DNA from: Diphasiastrum complanatum
Lineage: Eukaryota > Streptophyta > Lycopodiopsida > Lycopodiales > Lycopodiaceae
Length of the DNA: 64,000 bases
Direction: 5' to 3'
NCBI GenBank assembly: GCA_029204225.1
Contig: CM055111.1
Span: forward strand, 47,237,224-47,301,223
Shown: in pieces, positions 1-11,505 of the stretch
How positions within the stretch are numbered: position 1 is the first letter of the stretch
Layout of the letters: every line of letters starts with the position of its first letter
The notes under the pieces: model-generated
Database searches by the model: none
Told to the model about the DNA's origin: nothing
The model's input: the letters and a program-made list of their open reading frames with translations, nothing else
Position numbers and translations under genes: made by a program

Positions 1-453
1 AAGATGATACAATACAAAGGAAATGGCTCCCTCTTATAGATTTTAGAGGTGAGCCTCCTTCACTCTCATTGGCCACTTCATTGGGGCAAGGATTATAATC
101 CAAGCCTTTAAAATAAACACAACTTAAATCTATTGGTGCTAAGAAAGCACAAGGGCACTCACATGATTCATGTGAGTTTTAAGTTGGGCCCTTTTAGCTT
201 TTTTATTTGCAACTTGACTTAGAGCCTCTAATGTCATTTTAGAGTTTTAAGTCCCTAGTCTCTTATACCTAGGAATTACAACTTGCTACTTGTGCTCATT
301 GGGTTGGGCTTACACACGCAAGATGCCAGTACCCTCGCACTTATTACCCTACTTACAATGTACTGTGGCGGGGCCCACTAGGTAAGGCTTGGCCAGCAAT
401 ATTTTAAGTGGTGGGACCCACTTTTTATTACTGTGCAGGAAATACCCACAACA
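1..453 (+). repeat. 5' LTR, right part only
   Basis: The stretch ends in AATACCCACAACA directly before the primer site at 455. That end is nearly the inverted form of TGTTGGGGGTATT at 8907, as expected for the inverted termini of one LTR family. The beginning lies outside the window. No TATA box is obvious in the visible part. Confidence 0.5.
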
Positions 454-454
454 G

Positions 455-472
455 TGGTGCCGTTGTCGAGGA
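455..472 (+). other. Primer-binding site, tRNA-Asp type
   Basis: TGGTGCCGTTGTCGAGGA differs by three transitions from TGGCGCCGTTGCCGGGGA, the complement of the plant tRNA-Asp 3' end used by Athila-type elements. It sits one base after the LTR end. Minus-strand DNA synthesis would have started here in the active ancestor. Confidence 0.6.
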
Positions 473-821
473 TACGTTTTCACTAACTAGCATAGCTGCA
501 TTTTAGTTATTTCTTGCTTTTTAGAGTAGTTTTAGGTGGATTTTGGGGTAGGATGAGTTAGTTTTCCATATTTTCTTGTGTTTGGACTGTTCCTAGCTAG
601 CATAGGAGGTGTGAGAGGGTGGCAAAGATCCTGAACAGCCTCTAAGGGCTTGACATCCAAACCAAAGCCTGAGAAAACCCAAAAAACACACCAATCTACA
701 TTTTGGAGGGAAAAAGAGCCAAAATTCCCATCAGATTTTGTTTTCTCCAAAACCAGTGAGAGATAACCCTCACATGACTGGTAGGAGCTCTAGGGTACTG
801 TCCCAGACCTACATAGAAGCC

Positions 822-1560
822 TGCGAGAGTTAGCAGATTGCAAAAATCAGAGAAAAAATCATAAAAATTCAAATAATCCTTGTAAAAAACCAAAAAAAAA
901 TCAAATCTTCACAAGAACTCTCGCAGAGCTCCCTAAAGTTCCATCTCAGTGAGACCAGGACACAGAGAAACTTGCGAGAGTTAGTTCACTGTTTAAGTGC
1001 CTGTGCGAGAGTTCCCAGTGAAAAAAAAATGAGAAAGTACCAAAGAACCCGCGCAAACACTAAAATTTTCAGTTCCAATGGTCAAGAACCCTCGCAGAAA
1101 ATTCTGAAGTTCCATCTCAATGACACTAGGACACAGAAGAGTCTGCGAGAGTTAGTTTGATTTCAATGAGCAGAAAATTGGGTTTAAGTGCTAAAAAATC
1201 ACTAAAAAGTGAAGATCCAGCAAATTCTTCCAGAGAGAGCTCTTGCGGACCACTCCAAACGATCTAGAATGTCAATTTTTATTAGTGATGAAGCTTACGA
1301 GAGTTAGTATTGATTATTGGTGAAGATCAAGCCAAAGTAGTGGTTTTGAACCCTCGCAAACAGTAAATTTTCACTTTTTGCGAGAGTTAACTCTCGCAGA
1401 GAATTCCAGAGTCAGATCTAGGCCAGATTCAACTCTTGTGAAGCTTGCGAGAGTTACTTCCCAATGATCTGAGAGATATCAAGGTTTTTTTTTCTGCAAA
1501 ACAACTAAAGAACCCTTGCACAACCAACCCTCGCACTAAAAAACCCTTGCAAACTAGATC
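822..1560. repeat. Array of TGCGAGAG / CTCTCGCA motifs in the leader
   Basis: The octamer TGCGAGAG (often followed by TT) and its reverse complement recur about a dozen times between the primer site and gag, with slightly decayed versions. At 1379-1398 two copies meet head to head in a perfect 20-bp palindrome. The same motif returns at 5285-5545, behind integrase. It is not coding and not a regular tandem repeat. Confidence 0.7.
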
Positions 1561-1607
1561 AGTAGAAAGATCTGCATCCAGCTACTATCAAAATCTCAGG
1601 ACAATCA

Positions 1608-3540
1608 ATGCAAGGAGTAAAAAGTTATCAAAGAAAAAATCGGCCTATCAGTTTGATCAGATCCAGATTGCATCCCACTGGACAAGTAAGATCCAACTAT
1701 CTTGGACCCCACCATCGGATGAATCTGAGATCTGGACGATCAATAGCAAGAAGGATAGCAAATCAAGCACCACACGTTCCCAGATTAGCAGTTGCGCAAC
1801 AAGGGACAGAACCGGAACCAGTGCCAATGGATCCAATGGGTTAATCTGTACATGTCGCTCTCTTGCAAGCAGTCCAGAGGGCACCTCGGATGGAGATACC
1901 AAAGTACAACGGATCATCAGATCTCATCCGCTTCCTCCATATCTACGAGCAAGCTTGTGAAATCTACAGCGATGGGACACTGTTGAATGGCTGGGTGCGG
2001 TTTCAATGGCTGGTGGCGGTGTCAACGGCTGGGTGCGGGTGTTTCCCCCATGTCACTAGTAGCGGTGGCTCAAGATTGGTTTTTCAATTTGTCAGAGAAA
2101 GAAAAATCTATCTCGGAAGCAGTTAAAGCGGCTCTCATCGCGTGCTTTAAACCAAGGAAGTTCCTAGAAGACCCGTTTCTCCTGCCCAACAAGGTCAAGA
2201 TGAGAAAAAGAGAAAGGGTCAGGGACTATATTAAGCGGGTCAAACATCTACGATCCGAGTGCAGTTCATCCCTAACTCCCGATCATGTGGTTATCATGTG
2301 GTTCCTTGCGAGGTTACCACATAGCATCAGGAGAGAATTTAAACAATGGGAGCAGTACGCTATTCTGCAAGAAGCTATGGAGGATGCCATCAGGGAAGAT
2401 GATGAGGGATCAGACGACGAATATCCATCCACCCATACTCCTACTCCCTCGATAGCATCATCGTCATAAAATGCTTCCACTCTATCTACAGAACTGTTGT
2501 TGGAACAGATGACAAAATTACACAAACAACACGGCGCAGTTTGATCATAAACTGAAAGCCTTACAAGGAGCTGTAACAACAACGCCCAATCTTCCGGAAC
2601 AAAACCAGCTACAGTATCCCCGTCGCAAAAATGTATGGTGTTCAGTATGCACACAAAACCATATAGCGAACGAGTGCCCAATCCTAAAGCAAAATTTGAG
2701 ACTGACTCATAGATTTTGTCATTTGTGCAATGCAACGTTGCACAATATGGCCTTTTGCCCATTTAACCCCCAAATTGTCCAACAGAAGAGGAGTCATTAT
2801 CAGACTTCTTATCCATATCATCAAGGGGAACCGAGGTACGGCGCTCCGAATAATCAACAGCGCAAGGCCTTACCTGCACCACCGGGGCCAGCCAATCAAC
2901 AAGTGGCCCACGCAAACTTGACAGCAACAGAACCAGAGATGCCAGTACCACCTCAACCTGAGTAGCAGCAATGGTATGGGCTGGATGAACCATATTTGGA
3001 TCCTGCCATAAATGAATATATTGAGACCTATGCAGCTCAAACTTAGCGTCAAGGCGGAAGAAATTACGGCTGCTACGGATGTGGCAAAGGACACAAAATT
3101 GCTGAATGTCCTTACAAGGGACAACATACATCCTTCTGTCGAGAATGCGGTTATGGACACGGCTACAAGAATTGTCCATTGAGACCTGGGACCAACGCAC
3201 CGTTGAACTTCATTACAATACAACGAGCAACAGTTCCAGCGGGGATGCCACCGGAAGGGCAACATTTCCATGTCCCTGTGTTAGCCGTTACACGAGTATA
3301 GAAGAGGAAGGAAGTGGCTCCCTCACCACTACCATCGGTCACTGATGACCAACCCTCTACTTCAGCGCCATATCCGAATGTGAGGGAAGAAATGAGACAG
3401 TACCAGAAAATACGGCACTGGGTAGAAAGAGCACAAGCGGAGGAAAAAGAGCAAGAAAAAGACAATCATATGAAACCTCCTGCTGATGACGAACGAGAAC
3501 CACAAACGGGCTCACCATTGCGCACTAATTTGAACGATCG
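1608..3540 (+). pseudogene. gag: Ty3 gag polyprotein, broken
   Basis: Gag would form the particle and bind the RNA. A basic N-terminus starts at 1608 and, past an in-frame stop at 1842, enters the capsid region in the same frame (PKYNGSSDLIRFLHIYEQAC at about 1890-1950). A short GGCTGGGTGCGG-type repeat at 1987-2040 interrupts it. The capsid core then continues in another frame to 2469 (AQDWFFNLSEKEKS, RVRDYIKRVKHL). After a second shift a third frame carries four zinc knuckles: 2639-2677, 2717-2758, 3071-3109 and 3137-3175. Three of them have the spacing CX2CX3HX4C instead of CX2CX4HX4C. In-frame stops lie at 2963, about 3044 and 3299. The frame ends in a charged tail (EEKEQEKD) and stops at the junction with RNase H at 3540. 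Gag identity is firm; the subfamily is inferred. Confidence 0.75.
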
Positions 3541-5344
3541 ATGAAGACTTTCCAAAAACTTAAGGATGCATTGGTTTCAGCACCAATCTTACGGCCACCC
3601 AATTGGTCCATTGAGTTTCATGTGCATACAGACGCATCGAAGTATGCAATTAAAGTTGTGTTAACCCATCCAGGAGAACACAAAAAAGATTTTTCGATTT
3701 GCAAGCCGACAGCTCAGTGATACAGAAATGAATTATTCAACCACAGAGCGGGAAGCACTGGCAATGATATATGCAGTTAAGAAGTTTCGGCATTACCTGA
3801 TGGCCACACACTTTGTTTTTTATACGGACCATCAACCCTTGCTATATCTCGTTAACAAAACCTACAACACAGGGAGAATCACTCGATGGCTACTTGTGTT
3901 GTTAGAGTTTGATTTTCGGATAGTAGTTCGCAAGGGAAAACAACACTACATGGCAGATCATGTATCGCGTATCAAGGGGAAGGAGGTTGCAACCCAACCC
4001 GACGATGAGCTGCCTGATGCTGTCTTGTTTTATGTAGACACAGTACCAGAATGGGCTACCAACATAGTTAAATATCTAATGAGGGGCCAACCAGACAAAT
4101 CACTACCAAAGGCGGATCAGTGGAAATTGATCTTGAAAGCTAGACCTTATCAGCTGATTGCCAGCCAATTGTACTGAAGAGGACCAGATGGGATTCTTCG
4201 GCGGTGTATTCTTCCTCATGAGACCACCCAAATCATTTCGCTTTCACATGAAGGCATGGTTGGAAGCCATTTTGCATCCGACATTACAATTCACAAGATC
4301 CTGCAATCAGGATGCTGGTGGCCAATGATTCATAAGGATATGGAGAAATACTTGAGGAAGTGCGATGTGTGCCAAAGGGCAAGGAGACCAATGAGATTGA
4401 ATTATGACCTTCTGCACCCGGTCTTAGCCCAAGCACCATTCGAAAAGTGGGGATTGGATGACATTGGTCCAATTCACCCCGCGACAAGAAGTACCTAGGC
4501 TCGATACATAATCGTGGCCACCGACTACCTCACCAAGTGGGTCAAAGCCAAGGCAATAAGAGTAGCTAATGCTAGGACCACTGCCAAGTTTCTCTATGAA
4601 AATATCATTGTGCGCTTTGGGTGCCCGGTTGAAATAGTCCATGATCGCAAAAGTCATTTCATCAACGAGACCATCAAGCTCCTGTTGGAGGAATTCTTCG
4701 TGATCCATAGAACCAGTATGCCTTATTATCCTCACGGTAATGGGCAAGCAAAGTCATCCAATAAGATCCTGTGTAGCGTACTCACGAAAACAGTTGAAGC
4801 TAGCATATCGAATTGGGAACACAAGTTGCATGCTGCTCTGTGGGCATTCAGGACAACATATAAGGGAAGCACTGATCAAACCCCATTCCAATTGGTATAT
4901 GGTCAGGATGTTGTAATGCTAGTAGAGTTTTTGTTCCCTTCATTAAGGATTTCCACAACGCAACACCTTGATGAATCCAGATCTCTACAATTACGCCACG
5001 AAGCTCTGCATAAGCTCTGTGAAACACGCTTACTAGCTATGCATGCACTAGCAGCTGAAAAGGAAAGACGCAAAGCATGGCACGATCGCAGGTTACAAAA
5101 GAAAAATCTTCAATTCGGAGATCTAGTCCTGATGTATAAAACCAAGGCGATCAAAAGAAAATTAAAATTCATAGGCGAAGGTCCTTATCGAATCAAAGAA
5201 ATTCTTAGTCATGGAGCCAACCCACATGCATCTATGAAAATCTCTACGAGAGTTACTGATGGAAAAAACATCACTTTTTTAGTGTGTGCGAGCATTCCAA
5301 GAAGCAAAATCTTCATAACCCTCGCAGAGCATCAAGATCATTAA
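3541..5344 (+). pseudogene. pol: Ty3 RNase H and integrase, polymerase deleted
   Basis: The frame begins with the end of the RT connection (FQKLKDALVSAPIL) and RNase H. The four acidic RNase H residues are all visible: HTDAS, TEREALAM, YTDHQPLLYL and MADHVSR, with a frameshift near 3700. Integrase follows with its HHCC zinc finger (SHEGMVGSH, CDVCQ), the first catalytic Asp (WGLDDIGP), the second (VEIVHDRKSHF), and PYYPHGNGQAKSSNK, where the catalytic Glu of GQAES is now Lys. A GPYRI segment near 5185 is the C-terminal GPY/F-type domain. In-frame stops lie at 4175 and 4496. Protease and the RT palm, normally several hundred codons, are missing between gag and 3541. The copy is dead. Confidence 0.85.
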
Positions 5345-5876
5345 ACCAACCTTTTCAAGAGGCAAAAATGGAATCAAAACATTGAAATTAGCCTGTCTAC
5401 ATGGTCTGATCTTGAAAATCCAACCACTGGAACAAGTTGTGCGAGCATTCACTTCCTGCGAGGATTGAACCCTCGCAAACTGTCTGAACCCTCGCAGAAC
5501 CTTTGTAGGGCAGTCAAATCACCTCCTGAACTCTCGCAGACTTCTCTGAGGTCTTAGAATTTTGTGAAGAAGGTCCCTACCAAAATTTGGGTGGAACTGA
5601 ACAAGGGAAAGTGGATTTCACCAAATACACACTCTAAATTCCACTATATAAGGGCTGAAATTCGAGTCATTTGTCACCTTCCCTAGCGAAGCTCTGTTTA
5701 AATTTTGACCAAATTTTTCAAGTTTTCCGAATGCAACCAAACTTCATACAAGCCATCATCTGCATACTCTGAACCCAGATCTGCGCTCTGAACTGTTATT
5801 ATTACCATCCAATTCTCGTTTTCCATTATCCATTCCACTTCTTACTTTTTAACCAGCTTCAACTATCACTGCTAAC
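5285..5876 (+). repeat. Spacer with CTCGCA motifs between integrase and the 3' frame
   Basis: About seven CCCTCGCAGA / TGCGAG motifs occur between 5285 and 5545, matching the leader array at 822-1560. The first ones overlap the integrase end. The rest of the spacer is non-coding and leads into the TATA box at 5645. Confidence 0.55.
5645..5653 (+). promoter_or_regulatory. TATA box before the extra 3' frame
   Basis: TATATAAGG lies about 230 bp before the start of the 3' frame at 5877, in a normal plant promoter setting. It could drive a separate transcript of the extra frame. It could also be a remnant of an older inserted promoter. Confidence 0.4.
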
Positions 5877-8755
5877 ATGGTCTCCTCACCTTCTAACGAC
5901 TCTGGCACCAAGCAGGTGATCCAGTGCGAGATACCCTCAGCCATCCAGATTTGGCCCTTGCCTTCTGAAGCCCTGATTAAACCATGGCTTAAGATTGTTG
6001 GCCCACTTCTTGAAGCAATGGGATTCTATCCAGCGCTTTTCAACTCTGACATCAACATGGGCCTCGCCCTTCATGCTTACGCCACCTGAGACACGCAGCA
6101 GAAGCATTTCCACTTCCTATACCAAGGTACCACATACAAGGTACGGATTAACGCAGAATCGATGGTCACTATCGGCATTATGTCCGGTGACCGCCAGCCT
6201 ATCTCTCATCGTCATACAAAAGCCCTGATAAAACCTTTCGTAACCTAGACTTCACCCAAAATTCCAATCCAAACTAACAACGGGTACCTGATAGAGGCTA
6301 TCATGGACCCAGTAATTCAAGCGGCTGCACATCTGCTGAACAACTTTTTGGTTGTTTCAACATTTCGCAAGGACAGAATCCAGTCCAAGCTGCTTAGTCA
6401 GATTGTGAAGTCCTTTTTGGGATTTCTTGGCCCCACAGTCGTGCCATACGATTGGCATGCCTTTCTTATCCACGAATTAACAATCTCCATCAAACCAAAC
6501 AATCGCGGTCGTATTGCAGCGGGTCCCCTGTTGTGTAACTTCGCTTGTGCACTTCTCGAGGCGAAAGTGCGCAACTTCCGCTGTTCTAGCCTTTTATCAT
6601 CCACTGTGCCATACACTAACCTGTATCCTCCATCCACCACATCCACGTCTGCCCAACTTGTAGCCACTGACACGATGACTAGCAAAAGAATGTGTGGCGA
6701 TGCCCCCTCCTCCTCATCTCCACCTACTACCAGATGCCGTACCACCACCATCACACCAATAACAGTTCCGGTTTCTACCCACTTCCTCTTCTGTACAGCC
6801 CCCCTACCACTGTTTCTGTTGTCATTTCTCTTCCTTCTGTTCCACCCACAATTGTTGCTTATGTTTCCATGCCCATCTCCTCTGTCCATACTACTTCTCT
6901 CTCTATTCCATCTTTTACCACCCCTTCCATTACTATCGCATCCTCCATTACTCATGTTCCCACCGTTGTTCCTCTCCAGTTCAATCCTGCTGATTCACAG
7001 TTGTCTCCGGACACCCTGGCGTGGATGCAGGTCATAAACTTTTCACCACCATGCCAGAACACTTCCGCCCCATCTTCTCCTTCCATCCTCAACACCACCC
7101 TACAGTTTCCGTCTATTCCATCCATTCTCTCTTTTGGACAAATTGTCCACATCCCTGTTTTCACTTATGTTCCTCCCACAGCCCCCACTTCTCCATCGAA
7201 GGTTGCCGAGGGCGACCAACCGTTGCCCGATGACGCATTTGTACAAACTATTTTTATTCCATCACCAGATCGGACAGATCTCACCACCCTAGATGACAAG
7301 AGATCACTGGAGAACCTCATTGAAGACAACGATGACGGCACTGTACAGGTCGTCGGGGCCACTACCACACAAGACCCTGCAAGCATCAATGTATCGGCTG
7401 CTCCAACGAACTTAACGATGGCCTACCAAGCCTTGAGAACATTCATCCAGGACGTGGTAGCAGCCAGGGCCTCATTGGACAGCCGGGTATCCCATTTGGC
7501 AACCAACAACACCCAGCAGCGAGCAAACATCCCAAAGTTGCAGCAAGAGCTGATGATTGCTCAACAACACGAACAAGACGGGCACTGAGAGATGACAAAG
7601 TTGTAGTAAAAAGAGGATGGCCTCAACTAGTATATCCAGAGCCTCTCCAAAGCGCTGACAGATGCCTCTACCAAGGTGTAGGAGCTTCAGTTTGAAGCAT
7701 CCCAACGGCTTGCCCCCCTCCAGGCGCAACTCCAAATATATGAAGCAGAAAATACACGTCTGAGGGCGGAGGTACAAGCCCTGCAAAGTGAAAAACTCGT
7801 CTGGTTAGCTCAACCTACACCTGACTCAAGGCCACTATCTCAAATAGAGATGAATCTCTTCTGACGTCAGGTGCAGGTCTATAGTCAAACCCTGAACAGC
7901 TACCAGGCAGAGTTCGACAAATATCGGGCCAGCGCAACTTAGGAGCTCGCCCAGGCCAAACAAGCCCTCAAGGCTTGTCAATAATTTATGGAGAAGAAGA
8001 CTCAACCAACCCCGGTGGTGATTCCAACGCCACCTCTCTTTGATGCTGCACAGGCAAGTACGAGCCAAGACCACCAAGGCCAGCAGGCAGCAGGGGCCAC
8101 AAGTCAGGACCAGGGGTCAGGCATACAAGACCAATGACCTCTTGATACTGGAGCTAAGACGCAGGACCAAGGCCAAGACACGGGTCCCAGCCATAGCCAC
8201 GAGGAAGGACAAGCCTCCTCATCAAGAGGCTCGTGCACTATATCTTTCAGTCGGGCTTTTCGATATCCTTCTCAGTGCAAACTATCAAGGGAAACGAGCT
8301 CCAAGCACTCCCCACCTCTTACCACAACCAGAGTGGCATCATAAGCTTTTCAACGTGACCCTGCGGACATCGGGGCTTATGTGACCAGTCCTCAACAACT
8401 TAGGGTAAATGCCCATTTCCTGCCATGTCTACGACAAACCAAATGGGCAGAATGCAACACCCCAATGGACAAAATCACGCTCAACAACTGCAATTGGCCA
8501 AAGATCAACTCCAAGCATGGCTGGACAATGGTTGTAGACACCCAAAGGGCTCTCAACAAATTTTCCACGGAGTATTTCAATTGCCCAGATCCAACAGTCC
8601 GCGCGACAGCCACTTACGCCCGGGACTTGGAGTATCTGATGACCATCGAGACCAAGTGGGATAATTTTCTACCACCAATTTTATTTGATCCGAATAAGGC
8701 GTTGGCCTCAGATCGCGTGGAGGATCAGCTGCCAATCGCTCGTGTATATTACTGA
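5877..8755 (+). pseudogene. Extra 3' reading frame of the Ty3 element, broken
   Basis: The start at 5877 opens a frame (IWPLPSEALIKPWLKIVGPL) that continues, through stops at 6087 and about 6246, to roughly 6690. It then shifts frame into a long Pro/Ser/Thr-rich region (6692-7250), an acidic stretch (LIEDNDDGTVQ) and a predicted coiled coil (7420-7960, heptad-like LQQELMIAQQHEQ). A last open piece lies at 8381-8755 (NKFSTEYFNCPDPTVRATAT). Athila/Tat relatives often carry an extra frame here. Some are called env-like, but I see no signal peptide or membrane helix, so the role is unknown. That the pieces form one gene is inferred from shared strand, continuity and position. Confidence 0.5.
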
Positions 8756-8906
8756 GCCGGCCTTTTGGGCCACCCCTAGACGAGCCGCTTTCAAGCTTGG
8801 ATCGATCAACGATGGATCACCGGCGTCCACAGGTCCCTACACACAAGGACTTGAAAGATATTGGCAAAATTGCCGAGGGACCGGCACTACTTCAGGCCGT
8901 GGGTCA

Positions 8907-9737
8907 TGTTGGGGGTATTCCCAACATAGAGCGAATAAAAGAAAATGAGTCAATAAATGTGTTGCGAGGGCATGGCTTCCTACGCGTATAAGTCCATGAC
9001 CCAAGGAGCACGCAAGGCGATTATAAATAGAAATAATGGACTTGGGCCCCTTGTAATTAAAATAAAACTTGAGGCCCAAAGTCATTTCAAACTTAGAGGT
9101 TTATTATTTTAGAGTTGGGTCCAACTTTGGACTCACATGAATCTTATGAATTCTAATGTACTTTTTATGAACCCCAAGATGAATGGTTAGGATCAATGTA
9201 CATATTATCCAATAGAATTTTGGGGCAAGGGCCTTCCCCATTTATAAAAAGGCACCATTTGTACTCCATTTTTCATGCTTAATTGAGAGGAGGAGACTCT
9301 ACTATTTTGGGAGCTTAAGCATCCTCAAGTGCTAATCACTCTTTGCTTATGCTTTTGTGAGGATTTGGATGTTGGTTCCCATTTGCTATGTTTTTTGTTT
9401 TATGCTAGTTAATGTTTTTCCATAAGCAATGATATTGAGCATTTGAGCTAACCTCCATCTCAAATCTCTCTCCCCTTTTTTCTTTTTCTCTCCCTCTCTC
9501 TCTTCTACTCTCTCTTCCCTTCACAAAATCATGATGAATGTTAGTTTAGTGGAGTAGAGTTAGGGGTGAGTAGTGTTAGTGGTGGTAGAGTTAGAGAAAA
9601 AGTAGAGAACTATCTAAAAGAAACATCTATGCATAGTTAGGCACCTATCCAGTGTTCTAACCCTTGTTGACAGGCAGGAGGGCTACTACGATGCGAGAAC
9701 ATCGACCCTACAACTCCTTAAAGGAACATTCCCATCA
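8907..9737 (+). repeat. Candidate 3' LTR
   Basis: It begins TGTTGGGGGTATT, ends with CCCATCA and carries a TATA box (ATTTATAAAAAGG, about 9240) a third of the way in, as LTRs do. A C/T-rich run follows at 9470-9510. There is no convincing polypurine tract in front of it, and its second half does not resemble the LTR end at 1-453. The pairing with this element is therefore doubtful. Confidence 0.4.
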
Positions 9738-10757
9738 GTAAAACCTCCTAACAGATTTATGTCCTCCTAGATAAAAAGATAAAGCTTTTATTGCCATTAT
9801 CAGAGTCTCCCCAACTGGGCTCAGCTTCGAATGAGCAATACAGATCTCATTCTTCAAAAAATGTCTGAGATAGTGGCCAAGTCCACTATCCCTCTGGAAC
9901 GAGAAAGCATGTTTTTTGTAACCACTTTGTCTTGAAGCAAATTCAACAATCATGAGAGCATCCTACAATAAAACATAAGTTTAAAAAACAATATTCAGTA
10001 GTTAACAACATTCTCATGCAAGGAAGTTAAAACACTTATACATTCTTCATCATCAGTAGCAACCAGATCCGGATGATCAATATTATGACCACCTACTGAA
10101 GAAGAATCATCTGTAAAATGCATTAATGATGGACGACGGAAGTCCATCTGGGATTGAAATGCTGTGAATTCTTTATCAGATAGTATGCTTCGTCCATACT
10201 CAACAAAATTTGATAAAGCTCTCGTCAAGCATTATTCACCGGTCATAAGTCCATCCTCATCATCATAATCAATTCCAGCCACAGATCATTTGTTTCAAAA
10301 TCTACAAAGTCAGAGAATTCAGAAATTGTGCCAGATGATAAACATAGCACCTCATCCTCACGATAGTCAAAAAACTGACACAAATTAGCTGTAGTAATAT
10401 ATATACATCGTCATTTATATAATACATTGGCAGATTAAAAAGACATTTAGATTCATCTACAGAGATTGATTCATCAGCAGTAATATTCTAGCCAATGAAA
10501 GAATCCCGAAGCCCATCAGTATTTACATCAAGAAAATCATTATCCTTATCAGGGGTGTCGATAAGGAAGTGACTAATATCCTTAAAGGATGATCGAATGG
10601 AGGATGATGCAATATGAGGAGCACCTTCCTCATCATCCGGGATCTGAACTAATAGAAAAAGTATGAAACCAGTCTGGTATTCAACAAATCGACATTTTCT
10701 TTTGCAGTAAGGACACATTGAAGTGCTTTTAAACAGATCAAACAATTTAGTGAACAT
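9735..10757 (-). pseudogene. Unrecognised protein gene, broken
   Basis: Three protein-like segments follow each other on the minus strand. 10757-10488 begins MFTKLFDLFKS and has a CX2C pair (MCPYCKRKC) and an acidic Ser-rich part. 10228-9995 includes YGRSILSDKEFTAFQSQMDF. 9953-9735 includes GLGHYLRHFLKNEICIAH. Between them the frame continues with stops and shifts (CQFFDYREDEVLCLSSG). The last segment is preceded by TTTTATTGTAG, a plausible splice acceptor, but no convincing donor pairs with it at a normal intron length. It looks like a decayed host or element gene. I do not recognise the family. Confidence 0.35.
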
Positions 10758-11505
10758 TCTATCTAGTCTCTACCTAAACTCTGAGAAGAAATAGACAAGA
10801 TGGGCTTGGCTGACTCTTCTTCCATCAAACCTGCTGCTTACCTACCATCGTGCAAAGTGCATTCATTTAAGGATGTGCTTCCTCATCTCAAGTTTACTTT
10901 GATGTGGTTTCATAAAATCTTGATTGGATCTGGGCTACAATCAAGGCCTGAAACAAGGACAAAAAGCAGATCCTACTATTGTCACCTAGTATGCTCGAAT
11001 TCTCCCCCAAAAATAGGAGAGATTGGTGGGATGTGCAGCCTTCAGCCTCCAGAGACGAGAGACTCTCTGATCTCCATGGCCTTATCTGTGGTTCTATCTA
11101 TAGCTGTGCCATATTGGGAAGTTGTTATTATAACAATCTGAAGAGATGTTAAATTAAAAGAAAGAAGTGTCTTGAATAATATAGGGCATGGATCTTGTTG
11201 AACTTGTCATTATTTTTCTGTGTAATTTGCTTCAAATTGGATGGTGGCTGTTTCGTGGATTCATGCAAGAAGGCACCATCCCATGGAGTTTTATGCTTGT
11301 GGGCAGTGCTGAGAGCATGGCTGCTAGGTGCGTTGTGATCCATGAACTCGGACTTCAGTTGAATTTGGGAATTTGCATTGGGAACATAAAAAGCTGATCC
11401 CACCTCTGCTGTAACCATGATTACAGCTATTCTTGCAAAGTGGAAAAAGTAATGCTGAAACTACATCCTGTTGTCTAGCAGGCTTGTTTTCAAGGTGGTG
11501 CAGCC
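10758..11505. other. Spacer upstream of the ZCF37-like gene
   Basis: Only short open frames on both strands, none with recognisable motifs. The part near 11190-11505 may be promoter or 5' untranslated sequence of the gene starting at 11506. No clear TATA box was found. Confidence 0.3.

Larger units (their letters stand above)
1..9737 (+). mobile_element. Decayed Ty3/gypsy LTR retrotransposon, Athila/Tat-like
   Basis: Order on the plus strand: LTR end, tRNA-Asp-like primer site (455-472), repeat-rich leader, gag (1608-3540), RNase H and integrase (3541-5344), an extra 3' reading frame (5877-8755) and a candidate 3' LTR (8907-9737). Integrase after RNase H is the Ty3/gypsy order. The primer-site type and the extra frame behind integrase suggest the Athila/Tat branch. 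Protease and the polymerase core are absent, and every frame carries stops and shifts, so the copy cannot move by itself. The window cuts the left end. The two LTR candidates do not visibly align, so the right boundary, and even whether both ends belong to one insertion, is uncertain. Confidence 0.65.

Noticed and set aside
822-1560. CTCGCA motif array as a CRISPR-like or satellite array
   Set aside because: Motifs are short, irregularly spaced and in both orientations; the setting is a plant retroelement leader.
6398-6955. Antisense frame of 185 codons opposite the Ty3 3' frame
   Set aside because: It mirrors the Pro/Ser-rich coding part on the plus strand and has no motif of its own.
11188-11397. 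Short hydrophobic frame before the ZCF37-like gene
   Set aside because: No motif, and an equally long frame lies on the opposite strand; more likely upstream or untranslated sequence.
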